NCBI GenBank assembly: GCA_036401375.1
Contig: DASWVB010000007.1
Coordinates: 1 to 64,000, forward strand
Origin: DASWUZ01 sp036401375
GTDB taxonomy: Bacteria > Acidobacteriota > Terriglobia > Terriglobales > Acidobacteriaceae
Direction: 5' to 3'
Length of the DNA stretch: 64,000 bases
The notes beneath the pieces are model-generated. The model saw nothing but the letters and a program-made list of their open reading frames with translations. It did no database searches and was not told where the DNA came from. This document shows, piece by piece, positions 26,368-35,070 of this stretch (position 1 is its first letter; every line of letters begins with the position of its first letter). The translations under genes and the position numbers were made by a program.

Positions 26368-27099
26368 ATGAACTCCTTCGCTCTTTCCTTGATTCTCGGT
26401 GCGATCGCCGCAGTCGCCGACATCTTCGGTGGGCTGATCATGGTGCGCGGCAACTGGGAGCGCGGCTACCTGCGCTACTTCGTCGCGCTCGGCGCCGGTT
26501 TCATGATGGCCGCGGCGTTCCTTGAGATGATCCCCGAGAGCATGCACTTCTCAGCGCGGTGGGCTCCAGTGCTTGTGCTCGGCGGCTACTCTATCATTCA
26601 CCTGATGGAGCACACCATCTCGCCGCACTTCCACTTTGGCGAAGAGACGCATCATGACGAGTTCATCAGCCATAGAACCGGCAACTCCGTGCTTGGCGGG
26701 CTTGCCGTCCACTCGCTCTTTGATGGAGTTGCGATAGGCTCGGCATTTGTCATCTCGAGCTGGCTTGGCTGGGTGATCTTCCTGGCGATATTTCTGCACA
26801 AAGTTCCCGAAGGCTTCACCGTCGCGTCGATCATGCTGGCGAGCGGGCGCAGCCGCAGGGTGGCACTCTACTCGGCCGTTCTGCTTGCCTCGACGACCAT
26901 TGCCGGGGTGCTGGTGATCAACCTGCTGCCGGCCTGGGTGAGGATAGGTTTGCCCCTTTCGGCCGGCGTCACGATCTATGTCGCCGCAACCGATCTCGTT
27001 CCCGAGGTGAACCGGGAGCCCGGCATTCGGATGGCTCTGGTCTTCTTTGCCGGGGTGCTGATCTTCTTCCTTCTTCGTCTGCTCGCTCCCGCTCTTTAG
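26368..27099 (+). CDS. ZIP-family metal transporter
   Basis: The 243-residue membrane protein has about eight hydrophobic segments. The two signature metal-site helices are VHSLFDGVAIGSA near residue 111 and FLHKVPEGFTVASIML near 144, both diagnostic of ZIP transporters. A histidine-rich loop (ISPHFHFGEETHHDEF, near 86-101) probably binds metal before transport. ZIPs import zinc, iron or other divalent ions to the cytoplasm. The ATG at 26368 opens into the first helix; the longer frame from 26233 overlaps ychF and lacks membrane character. Confidence 0.9.
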   Translation: MNSFALSLILGAIAAVADIFGGLIMVRGNWERGYLRYFVALGAGFMMAAAFLEMIPESMHFSARWAPVLVLGGYSIIHLMEHTISPHFHFGEETHHDEFISHRTGNSVLGGLAVHSLFDGVAIGSAFVISSWLGWVIFLAIFLHKVPEGFTVASIMLASGRSRRVALYSAVLLASTTIAGVLVINLLPAWVRIGLPLSAGVTIYVAATDLVPEVNREPGIRMALVFFAGVLIFFLLRLLAPAL

Positions 27100-27201
27100 C
27101 TTGATCGCACCTCGCGCATTCCTCACCTGCTTCGCACCGCAAGTGAGTGTTACCCTGAGCTTCGCGGACCGGCAAGTGCAAGCCGGGCGGGGAGGTGAAC
27201 A

Positions 27202-28683
27202 GTGCGCTTTCTAGGCATCGATGTGGGGACAGGCGGCACTCGCGCCGTCATCGTTGACGAGAGTGGAAAGGTAGTCGCCTCCGCCTCGAGCGAGCACGCG
27301 CCCTTTCGCACGGCTCATCCCGGCTGGGCCGAGCAGGACCCCGAAGACTGGTGGCGCGCGGCGGAGCAGGCCATCGGTGCGGCGATTCACGAGAGTCGTG
27401 AGCCTGGTTCCAGCATCCGTGCTGTAGGGCTCACCGGCCAGATGCACGGCGCGGTGATGCTCGATGCGTCGGGCGGCGTCCTGCGGCCATCGCTGATCTG
27501 GTGCGACCAGCGGACCGGCCCGCAATGCGACTGGCTGCATGAAAAGATTGGACGCGCACGGCTGATCGAGCTTACCTGCAATCCTGCGTTGCCTAACTTC
27601 ACTTTGACCAAGCTGCTGTGGGTGAAGGAGCACGAGCCGGAGATCTTTGCGCAGATCGCGCAGGTCATGTGTCCCAAGGACTACGTACGATACCGGCTTA
27701 CCGGCACCTACGCGATCGATGTGCACGAGGCCTCGGGCACTCTGCTGCTCGATGTAACACATCGCAGGTGGTCCTCAGAGGTGGCGAGCGCCGCCGGCAT
27801 TCCGGAGCAGTGGCTGCCGCCGTTGTTTGAGTCGTCCGAGATATGCGGGGAGATCTCGAGCGCAGGCGCACAGTCTACAGGGCTCACGGCAGGTACTCCC
27901 GTGGTTGCGGGCGCAGGCGACCAGGGTGCAGGCGCGGTTGGCATGGGTATCCTCAAGCCCGGCTCAGTGAGCGCGACTATCGGTACGTCGGGCGTCGTGT
28001 TTGCCGCGACAGCCGAGCCCACCAGGGACGCGGGTGGGCGTCTGCACACCTTCTGTCATGCGGTGCCGGGGCGCTGGCACGTGATGGGAGTGACGCAGTC
28101 CGCCGGGCTCTCGTTCCGCTGGTATCGCGACACGTTCGCGGCAAACCGTACCTACGATGAACTCACCGCGATGGCAGCGAGCATCGCGCCCGGCAGCGAT
28201 GGGCTCATGTGGGCGCCCTACCTGCTCGGCGAGCGGACACCCCATCTGGATTCGAATGCCACCGCCGCCTTCACCGGGATTACCGCTGCTCACTCTGCCG
28301 CCCATTTTGTTCGCGCCATCCTTGAGGGCGTGGCATATTCGCTGCGCGATTCGTTCACGCTCTTTGCGGATTTAGGCATTCCCGTAAGGGGCGTCCGGCT
28401 GGGCGGGGGTGGCGCTCGCGGCTCCTTGTGGCGGCAGATTCAGGCAGATGTCTACGACCATGCTGTGGAAGTGCTTACCGCCGAAGAGGGCGGCGCATTT
28501 GGAGCGGCACTGCTCGCAGGGGTCGGTGCCGGGCATTGGCCGGATACCGACTCCGCCTGCGCGGTCGCCATTCATGTTGCCCATCGCATCGAGCCGCAGC
28601 CCGATGCAGTCGATGCTTACCATCAAGGTTACGAGGCCTTCCGGCGGCTCTATCCTGCTCTACGTAGCCTTCGCGCCGGGTGA
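27202..28683 (+). CDS. xylB: xylulokinase
   Basis: The 493-residue FGGY-family carbohydrate kinase has the phosphate-1 motif FLGIDVGTGGTRAVIVD at residues 3-19. It also has GLTGQMHGAVMLD near 76-88, the catalytic aspartate in LIWCDQRTGPQ near 98, TIGTSGVVF near 258, and the adenosine motif RLGGGGARGSLWRQIQADV near 396. This pattern fits XylB, which phosphorylates D-xylulose to xylulose 5-phosphate. GGAGGTG precedes the GTG start. No xylA or transporter is adjacent. Confidence 0.9.
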   Translation: MRFLGIDVGTGGTRAVIVDESGKVVASASSEHAPFRTAHPGWAEQDPEDWWRAAEQAIGAAIHESREPGSSIRAVGLTGQMHGAVMLDASGGVLRPSLIWCDQRTGPQCDWLHEKIGRARLIELTCNPALPNFTLTKLLWVKEHEPEIFAQIAQVMCPKDYVRYRLTGTYAIDVHEASGTLLLDVTHRRWSSEVASAAGIPEQWLPPLFESSEICGEISSAGAQSTGLTAGTPVVAGAGDQGAGAVGMGILKPGSVSATIGTSGVVFAATAEPTRDAGGRLHTFCHAVPGRWHVMGVTQSAGLSFRWYRDTFAANRTYDELTAMAASIAPGSDGLMWAPYLLGERTPHLDSNATAAFTGITAAHSAAHFVRAILEGVAYSLRDSFTLFADLGIPVRGVRLGGGGARGSLWRQIQADVYDHAVEVLTAEEGGAFGAALLAGVGAGHWPDTDSACAVAIHVAHRIEPQPDAVDAYHQGYEAFRRLYPALRSLRAG

Positions 28684-28691
28684 GGCGGTCC

Positions 28692-28713
28692 TGCATCGTG
28701 AGCTCACGATGCA
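28692..28713. terminator. perfect 22-base palindrome between convergent genes
   Basis: TGCATCGTGAG (28692-28702) is followed at once by its exact reverse complement CTCACGATGCA (28703-28713). It lies 9 bases after the xylB stop and before the end of the leftward SLOG gene. There is no T run, so it may be a weak terminator, a cruciform or a protein site. Confidence 0.5.
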
Positions 28714-28789
28714 AGTGGCTCTTCCGGCGGCGGACGCGAGTGGTGAAAGCTGCGGTTAGGGTGAGTCCTGAAACCCACTCGGTCAGGTA

Positions 28790-29338
28790 CTACCCATTGC
28801 TGCACGTGCTGACCTCGAAGACGGGCAGCCCAAGTGATCGTGCGTCTTCGCCAAAGGCGTTTGTTATATCGTCGCCTTCACGAGCGCGTCCGTTCCACAC
28901 GAGGGCCGCTGCGGCCGGGTAGCGGAGCGCTGCTGCCAGGGCTACACACTCGCGCAGTATCTCCTTGTTCGCCTGCAGGTAAGTCGCATCCTGCCCAGGG
29001 GCAAGACGCAGATCGACGAGGTCGCTCTTCGCGTCGACCGCGGCCAGGGCGCGGTCAAAGACCCGGCCCCACTCTCCCGGGCGGTCGGTGACGGACGTGC
29101 TTCTAAATATGGCGCGATCAAAGGGCAGGATGATCCGTCTTCTGATCCCCAACTGCCCCGCAGCCTCGAGCGCGAGCAGGTCCGCTCCACAGGCGGCTGA
29201 AGAGACTAGAACCTTCACCGATTGCTGCTGGAAGAGGGTGTGCAGCGACCGGGCTACTGCCTCGATGTTCGCAAGAGGAAATACGGGCGCGCTGCTGCCC
29301 TCTGCATCGATGCGGCGCCCTGCAAGCGCGATGACCAT
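28790..29338 (-). CDS. SLOG-like Rossmann-fold protein
   Basis: The 182-residue protein resembles the SLOG superfamily (relatives of LOG, DprA and TRPM N-terminal domains). It begins VIALAGRRID, a nucleotide-binding-type glycine loop. It continues with VLVSSAACGADLLALEAAGQLG near residues 42-63 and RRRIILPFDRAIFR near 66. The GADLLALEAA helix followed by a strand ending in LPF is characteristic of SLOG folds. SLOG proteins are predicted to bind NAD-derived or other nucleotide ligands. It is divergent from an LSDAT-SLATT gene; starts are 108 bases apart. The ATG at 29338 follows GGGAGAG, better than upstream starts. Family membership is by motif reading; the ligand and exact function are unknown. 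Confidence 0.7.
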   Translation of the reverse strand: MVIALAGRRIDAEGSSAPVFPLANIEAVARSLHTLFQQQSVKVLVSSAACGADLLALEAAGQLGIRRRIILPFDRAIFRSTSVTDRPGEWGRVFDRALAAVDAKSDLVDLRLAPGQDATYLQANKEILRECVALAAALRYPAAAALVWNGRAREGDDITNAFGEDARSLGLPVFEVSTCSNG

Positions 29339-29446
29339 TGTCTCTCCCGGCTCTGGTCCTGATCCTGCGTGTGATCTGTCGCCAGCCTTTTTCCTATCAG
29401 GCCTTTGCAGAGCCATGCTAAGCTCATCGGGCATCAAGGAGCTTCG

Positions 29447-31087
29447 ATGAGTTTACCTGCATTGATTGAGGTGCAGGCTACGGACACGATCGAGTCCGCT
29501 GCCGCAAGAGTTACTCTCAAGCCCGATGTAATCATCCTCCTCTTCGGCAGCTTCGATTCCACTCAGGCTCTGCAGGTGCGGTCGATCCTGACGAGGGCCC
29601 TTGGCCCCATTGCACTGGTCTCCAACGCGCTCATCGTGACGAACGGATCCAGTGAAGGCCTTGCCGCGCTCATGGGTCAAGCTGCGCAGCAACTGGACCA
29701 GCCGCCCCTTCTGCTCGGCATCCTCGAGCCTAACGTCGTCGGGCCGGACCCGAACCACACCGCTGTACTTCGCCTGCCGGCCGACTGGAGCGACCCTTCG
29801 AAGTCAAGCTTTCTGCTGCTTGCGGAGCTGGCAAAGAGCGAGGCTACGGTGCAGAGGCCGGTTGTGCCGATACTGGTCGGCGGCGGCGATGCGGAGAAGC
29901 TCACCCTGTTGCGCTGCGCGCGGCACTGCTGGCCGATCCTCGCGGTCAAAGGTGCAGGCGGTCTCGCCGACGCGGTGCTTGCGGCCAAGGCCTTGCCTGC
30001 AGAGGGCGCCCAGGCTGCCGAGATTGCGGATCCCGATCTGCGGGAAATCCTGGATACCGCCACCATCTGTCCTTTAGCGATCGATGGGGGTGCCGACGAT
30101 CTCAAGCGTGTACTGCTGGGACCGATCCAGAAACCCGGCGATGTGCTGGTGGATGCATGGGGGCGATACGACGATCTGGATGTCGGTGCTGGGGAGAAGC
30201 AGAGCCTGTTTAAACTGACTCAGATCGCCATCCTGACTCTGGCGATGGTGGCTACTCTGCTGGCTATCGTGGTAACGGGCACTCCGCTGCCTATGCATCT
30301 GAGGATTTCGCACAGGGTGGTGCATGTCCTGCTGATCCTGGTTCCGATCACGACATCTATGCTCGTCGGTTTTAACAGCCGCTTCCGCGAGGGCAACAAG
30401 TGGATCCTGCTGCGCACGGCCGCCGAATCGATCAAGCGGGAGATCTTCCGCTATCGCACTAGGGCTGGCATCTACAGCGAGGAGCAGTGCACCCAGACCT
30501 CTGCACAGTTGAAGCTGGCCGCCAGCATGAAGGAGATCAGCAGCAACCTCGTGCAGAGCGAGGTCAATCGAAGCAGCCTGCCTCATCGTGCTGTCGCCGA
30601 TCCGTCGAGGCTGAGATTCCTTCAGCCTGAGGAGTACGTTAGGGAGCGCGTCGAGGACCAGGTGAACTATTTCGTCCTGAAGACGGGCAGCCTCTACAGG
30701 CGGCTGAAGAGACTTCAAATGCTGATCCTGATCGCGGGGGGCGTGGGAACGTTTCTCGCGGCCGTAGGCTTTGACGTATGGGTGGCACTGACGACGGCGC
30801 TGGCGACTGCCGTCACCAGCAAGCTCGAGATCGATCAGGTGGAGAACTCCCTGGTGCAGTACAACATTGCCCTCACTAACCTGCGAAACATCAACTCGTG
30901 GTGGAGGGCTCTGTCGCCGTGGGAGAAGACCCGGCGCAAAAATATCGATCTGCTGGTCGATCAGACGGAGATGACGCTCGAGCGGGAGACGGCGGGATGG
31001 ATCCAGCAGATGCAATCCACTCTAGACAAGCTGACCGAGAAGCAGCCGGGCGCCGACCACGGGGACACCGCGCCGCAGAGGGCTTGA
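29447..31087 (+). CDS. TRPM-type SLOG (LSDAT) domain fused to SLATT-like membrane domains
   Basis: The 546-residue protein has an N-terminal domain (about 25-185) with the order of motifs seen in TRPM-channel SLOG domains: IVTNGSSEGLAALMG near 63-77, DPNHTAVL near 101, VVPILVGGGDAEKL near 139, and LAVKGAGGLADAVLAAK near 165. Two membrane helices follow (about 255-277 and 291-308). Then comes the SLATT/DUF4231-like segment FREGNKWILLRTAAESIKREI, and a second pair of helices near 424-458 with LVQYNIALTNLRNINSWWRAL. AAGGAG precedes the ATG. SLOG-SLATT fusions are predicted ligand-gated membrane effectors of bacterial conflict systems. That role here is inferred from architecture. Confidence 0.8.
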   Translation: MSLPALIEVQATDTIESAAARVTLKPDVIILLFGSFDSTQALQVRSILTRALGPIALVSNALIVTNGSSEGLAALMGQAAQQLDQPPLLLGILEPNVVGPDPNHTAVLRLPADWSDPSKSSFLLLAELAKSEATVQRPVVPILVGGGDAEKLTLLRCARHCWPILAVKGAGGLADAVLAAKALPAEGAQAAEIADPDLREILDTATICPLAIDGGADDLKRVLLGPIQKPGDVLVDAWGRYDDLDVGAGEKQSLFKLTQIAILTLAMVATLLAIVVTGTPLPMHLRISHRVVHVLLILVPITTSMLVGFNSRFREGNKWILLRTAAESIKREIFRYRTRAGIYSEEQCTQTSAQLKLAASMKEISSNLVQSEVNRSSLPHRAVADPSRLRFLQPEEYVRERVEDQVNYFVLKTGSLYRRLKRLQMLILIAGGVGTFLAAVGFDVWVALTTALATAVTSKLEIDQVENSLVQYNIALTNLRNINSWWRALSPWEKTRRKNIDLLVDQTEMTLERETAGWIQQMQSTLDKLTEKQPGADHGDTAPQRA

Positions 31088-31566
31088 AGCTGGCCCGAGG
31101 CCCAGGAGCGATCTCGGCTCCTGCATGATGCAATTCCTGCATGCCGCCGTTCAGGGCGTTGTATACTTATGGCACAAGTCCTGCCCCTCGTCATGCGAGG
31201 AGTGATACTCAGGGCACCCTGTCTTAAAGCTGTAATTCGGCACTACTGCCTGCTTGTCGATATCGAACCCTCTCTGGGACCTGAGAACTCGTCATAGACC
31301 CGACTCGCGCAATGGGACGGGAGTGACGGAGTATGCCTCGGATGCATCCCCGAGAGCAAATCTCTTCCCGGCTCAGCATTTGACTCCTCCCATCCGATAT
31401 ACCAACTGAGGCTGTGCATCGGGCGAGCCCATTTGCACATCCTGCCCTATTCTCATCGGCCGATTTCATGCCCGATGAACGCAGCTCGCCATCTTCACAC
31501 GCTTTGGTGCTTCCATGTGGGAGGGCACGTTAAACGCGCCCAGCCAAGGCGCCTTCGAGGAAAGTT
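31088..31566. other. leader region of the rightward exopolysaccharide arm
   Basis: No credible gene is seen in these 479 bases. CAGGAGC (31103-31109) pairs with GCTCCTG (31117-31123), a small hairpin just after the SLATT gene that lacks a T run. The rest should contain the promoter and untranslated leader of the glycosyltransferase operon that begins at 31567; no regulatory motif stands out. Confidence 0.4.
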
Positions 31567-32679
31567 ATGAGCGCCAAGCCTAAAAACGATGCAGGGTCGA
31601 GGCCGGCAATCCTCGTCAATGGGCGCTACCGGGTGCACCGTATCACCGGTGTGCAGCGCTATGCCCATGAGATCGTTTTGCGGCTGGGCGATGAGGTCGA
31701 GCTCTGCACTCCACGCTCGGCCAAGGGAGCGGTCGGCCACCTCTGGGAGCAGACTGTGCTGCCGCTGATGGCACGGGGGAGGCTGCTTTGGAGTCCCAGC
31801 GGTTCCGGCCCCCTTGGCTATAACCGCCAGGTTGTGACCTTTCATGACCTGTTTCCCATCGAATTTCCCGAGTGCTACAGCGCTGCATACGCCCGCTGGT
31901 ACGGGTTCGCCATGCCGGCGCTCGCTTCCCGGGCGGTCCACCTGATTGCTGTCTCGGAATACACCAAATCGCGGATCGTAGCGCTCCTGGGCCGCGCCCC
32001 TGAGGACATCACTGTGATTCACAACGGCTGTCATACCGCGGGCAGGGCGAGTGAGAACGAGATAGGCGCCGCGGCGAGTGCGCTCAAGCTCCCCAGCCGG
32101 CGCTATGTTCTTAGCCTCTCCTCCCTTGAAAAGCGTAAGAATCTGCCAGCGTTGCTGCAGGCGTGGATCGAAATCTACAGGGACTTGCCGGAAGATACGT
32201 GGCTGGTGCTGGCAGGGCCCAGGGTTGAAGAATCGGTCTACGGTAAGCAGCAGATCGGAACGGATCTGCCGCGGGTGTTGTTTACCGGCTACGTTCCCGA
32301 GCAGCACCTGGCGGGGCTTTACTCCGGCGCATCGCTGTTTGTCTTCCCGTCACTGGCGGAGGGGTTTGGCCTCCCGCTGCTCGAAGCTATGTCCTGCGGA
32401 GTGCGGTCGATCAGCTCGCGGACCTCGTCCTTGCCGGAGGTCGGCGGCGAGGTGGTGGAGTACATCGACCCGCAGAACCCCGCCCAGATCGGTCACGCCA
32501 TCTTGAAGCATTTCCGCCTCTTTCCCGGGGAGCCTGAGCCTTATGCGCCGGGCATCGAACGAGCCAGCAAATTTACCTGGGATGCGGCGGCGGCAAAGAC
32601 CCGCAACGTGCTGGGCCGCGCATTGGGTGCTGGCCGCAGGGTGCTTGCGACAGAGTTGAACAGGACCTCTGCCCTATGA
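31567..32679 (+). CDS. GT4-family glycosyltransferase
   Basis: The 370-residue product has GT-B fold landmarks: an N-terminal GITGVQRYAHE-like stretch (RITGVQRYAHEIV, near 23-35), VVTFHDLFPIEFPE near 90, LIAVSEYTKSRI near 128, IHNGCH near 151, and the C-terminal donor-binding motif FPSLAEGFGLPLLEAMSCG near 260-278. This is the retaining GT4 (RfaB/mannosyltransferase-like) class that uses nucleotide sugars. Its stop overlaps the next GT start by four bases (ATGA), so it is the first gene of the rightward polysaccharide arm. Sugar specificity cannot be read. Confidence 0.92.
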   Translation: MSAKPKNDAGSRPAILVNGRYRVHRITGVQRYAHEIVLRLGDEVELCTPRSAKGAVGHLWEQTVLPLMARGRLLWSPSGSGPLGYNRQVVTFHDLFPIEFPECYSAAYARWYGFAMPALASRAVHLIAVSEYTKSRIVALLGRAPEDITVIHNGCHTAGRASENEIGAAASALKLPSRRYVLSLSSLEKRKNLPALLQAWIEIYRDLPEDTWLVLAGPRVEESVYGKQQIGTDLPRVLFTGYVPEQHLAGLYSGASLFVFPSLAEGFGLPLLEAMSCGVRSISSRTSSLPEVGGEVVEYIDPQNPAQIGHAILKHFRLFPGEPEPYAPGIERASKFTWDAAAAKTRNVLGRALGAGRRVLATELNRTSAL

Positions 32680-33905
32680 TCGCCACGCCAGTGACGAGCC
32701 TCGTAGAAGGGCCGAGGGCGGCGGAGTTCCGCGTACGGGTGGCGCTGGTGCACGACTGGCTTACCGGCATGCGCGGGGGCGAGAAGGTTCTGGAGCTGCT
32801 CTGCAGGCGCTTTCCCGACGCGCCGCTCTGGACCCTGCTGTACCTTCCCGGAGAGGTGAGCAGCACGATCTCATCGCGGACGATCCATCCCAGCCTCTTG
32901 CAGTACATGCCGTTGGCAGCGAAGAAGTATCGCAGCTACCTCCCGCTGTTTCCCCTCTTTGCCGAGCTGAACCGGGCGCGGGATGCAGATCTCGTGATCT
33001 CCACCTCGCACGCCGTAGCCAAGTCGATGATCAAGAGGAGAGGCCGCCGCTCACCCTACCATATCTGCTACATCCATACTCCAATGCGATATGCATGGGA
33101 CCTGTTCGACGAGTACTTTGGCCCGGAGCGGGTAGGCTGGTTCGCCTCGCGCTTCCTCTTCTGGCCGGTGGTGAAGATGCTGCGGCTCTACGATACGATG
33201 ACTGTCGACCGGGTCGACCTGTTCCTGGCCAACTCGCACTATGTCGCCGAGCGCGTGCGCCGGCTCTACGGCAGAGATGCGGAGGTCTTGGCGCCGCCGG
33301 TCGATACAGAGCGCTTTCGCGGTGCGGTGCGGGCTCCCGAGGACTGGTACCTGGTGGTCTCAGCCCTGGTGCCGTACAAGCGCGTCGACCAGGCCATACG
33401 CGCCTGCAGCAGCATGGGCCGCCGGCTAAAGGTAGTCGGCAAGGGGCCCGAGCTTGCAGCCTTGAAGCAGCTGGCCGTCGATCTCGGGATCGATGTTGAG
33501 TTCATCGGATTCGCGAGCGATCAGGTCCTGGTCGATTACTACCGCCGCGCCCGGGCGCTGCTCTTTCCCGGGGTTGAAGACTTCGGGATTGTCCCCGTCG
33601 AGGCGATCGCCTGCGGGTGTCCGGTCATCGCGCTAGGCGTTGGCGGAATCCTCGATTCGATGACGGAGCAGACGGCGGTGCTCTATTCCGACGCGTCTGC
33701 GGAGGGAATGAGGGCAGCGATGCACCAGTTTGAAGCGATGGAGGGCAGCTTTTCAGTGCAGGCGCTCAGAGAGCGCGCGGAGCTGTTCTCTGAAGCCACT
33801 TTCCTCCGTCGTCTTGAGCAGACCATCGTCCGCGTGCAGAGGCAGCTGGTTGCAGCAGCCGCGGACCGGTCAGCCCGGGCCCTTGGGGTCAGGGCGCCCG
33901 GATAG
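32676..33905 (+). CDS. GT4-family glycosyltransferase (WbaZ/mannosyltransferase-like)
   Basis: The 409-residue product has VALVHDWLTGMRGGEKVLE near residues 23-40, a stretch typical of WbaZ/WcaI-like GT4 enzymes. It also has HICYIHTPMRYAWD near 128, ANSHYVAERVRRLYG near 185, and LFPGVEDFGIVPVEAIACG near 295, the donor-site EX7E-type motif. It overlaps the preceding glycosyltransferase gene at ATGA, so the two are translationally coupled. It should add a second sugar in repeat-unit assembly on the cytoplasmic face. Specificity is unknown. Confidence 0.92.
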   Translation: MIATPVTSLVEGPRAAEFRVRVALVHDWLTGMRGGEKVLELLCRRFPDAPLWTLLYLPGEVSSTISSRTIHPSLLQYMPLAAKKYRSYLPLFPLFAELNRARDADLVISTSHAVAKSMIKRRGRRSPYHICYIHTPMRYAWDLFDEYFGPERVGWFASRFLFWPVVKMLRLYDTMTVDRVDLFLANSHYVAERVRRLYGRDAEVLAPPVDTERFRGAVRAPEDWYLVVSALVPYKRVDQAIRACSSMGRRLKVVGKGPELAALKQLAVDLGIDVEFIGFASDQVLVDYYRRARALLFPGVEDFGIVPVEAIACGCPVIALGVGGILDSMTEQTAVLYSDASAEGMRAAMHQFEAMEGSFSVQALRERAELFSEATFLRRLEQTIVRVQRQLVAAAADRSARALGVRAPG

Positions 33906-34023
33906 AGCTAAATTCACTCTGCCGTTGATTTGTATTAGCTGGTCAGAGACCGTTACAAGGTCCACAACACACCGGTAGTGAGCGTTGGCTTCGGGGACCA
34001 CTTCCACAGATCAGGAGATTAGT

Positions 34024-34722
34024 ATGAGCATTCAGGTTTGCGAAGTTTCAGACCAGCAGGTATCGCATTTGGTGGGCGACATCGATTCCAAAGGCTTTGC
34101 CTGCATTCCCAATTATCTTGGTCATGACGACCTCGAGCGGATGCAGGAGTTTGTGCAGTCTGCACTGCAGAAGTCCAACCACGAGTACATCCACTTCAAC
34201 GGTCCGGAGAGCGTGGGCGGCTCCGGCCTGGAAGAGCTGGCTGCATCTCCTACTTTCAAGAAGTTGATCCATGACATCTATCAGCGTGGCACCGGGCGAA
34301 CGCCTTATGAAGAGAAGTTTTACCAGGTTCTTCGCTGTCTGGCTGGCAAGTCGGGGCAGAAGAACTCGCTGATCTTTCACTACGACTCCTACATAGTGAG
34401 TGCTCTGCTGCCGATCTATATACCGAGCGAAGGTATGGCCGGCGACCTGCTCATGTATCCGAATGCCCGCAAGGTACGAGACTCCTACCTGAGCAATGCG
34501 ATGGATAAGGTTCTGCTTGACAACGGAGTAACTCAGCGGATTCTTCGCGGGCTGGTGAACAGCGACAGGCTGGGGCCGATGCGGATCAAGATGAGGCCGG
34601 GCAATCTTTACTTTTTCTGGGGGTACCGTTCTATCCATACTAACGAACCGTGCGATCCGGACAAGGTACGAGCGACCGCACTGTTCCATTACGCAAATCC
34701 TCACAAGAACGTGTCAGGTTGA
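34024..34722 (+). CDS. Fe(II)/2-oxoglutarate-oxygenase-like protein
   Basis: The 232-residue protein has a jelly-roll oxygenase layout. The HxD-type motif FHYDSY lies near residue 118, and the distal FFWGYRSIHTNEPCDPDKVRATALFHY near 200-225 contains the second histidine and an arginine that could bind 2-oxoglutarate. The layout resembles phytanoyl-CoA dioxygenase-like families. GGAGATT precedes the ATG at 34024, which I prefer to the longer frame from 33985. It sits within the exopolysaccharide arm between a GT4 and the flippase. It may hydroxylate a sugar or lipid, but the substrate is unknown. Confidence in the superfamily is moderate. Confidence 0.65.
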   Translation: MSIQVCEVSDQQVSHLVGDIDSKGFACIPNYLGHDDLERMQEFVQSALQKSNHEYIHFNGPESVGGSGLEELAASPTFKKLIHDIYQRGTGRTPYEEKFYQVLRCLAGKSGQKNSLIFHYDSYIVSALLPIYIPSEGMAGDLLMYPNARKVRDSYLSNAMDKVLLDNGVTQRILRGLVNSDRLGPMRIKMRPGNLYFFWGYRSIHTNEPCDPDKVRATALFHYANPHKNVSG

Positions 34723-35070
34723 TACAGAAGGCGCCCGGTTCAATCACGTACCTCCGTTAACAGGTCGTCCGTGCCGTATCATGGGAGGTGTAAGCCCGTT
34801 CGCATCCACTCTTGGCTGAGTCGACTCTGCAGGATTTACGATCTGCGGCAGCCCGGCGGGGATCAGAAAGCCAGAGCGTCAACCACTGCCCGCTATAGAA
34901 CGATAAGACTAGTTGCCTGACGCGCCGTTCAGTCAGGCCTATAACTTCCGCTCGTTCCGGGGGCGCATCGATGGAGGCTGGCGCTTTTCTTGTCCTGCAC
35001 CGTACCGCATGCGCCTGGCGTTAGACTCTGCGGAACACTGCGCATGAATGAACATGCTTCCTGACATACT
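34723..35070. other. intergenic region before the flippase gene
   Basis: No credible gene is seen in about 350 bases. GCCTGAC (34915-34921) pairs with GTCAGGC (34932-34938), a 7-bp stem with a 10-base loop, and it has no T tract. The region may carry an internal promoter for the flippase-GT8 pair. Confidence 0.35.

Noticed and set aside
30074..31015. Leftward frame opposite the SLATT gene
   Set aside because: It is a shadow of the SLATT coding region; the membrane helices and SLOG motifs on the plus strand are convincing.
28684..31087. SLOG/SLATT pair as part of a prophage or integrative element
   Set aside because: No integrase, tRNA, attachment repeats or phage genes are seen; only one palindrome at the left boundary.
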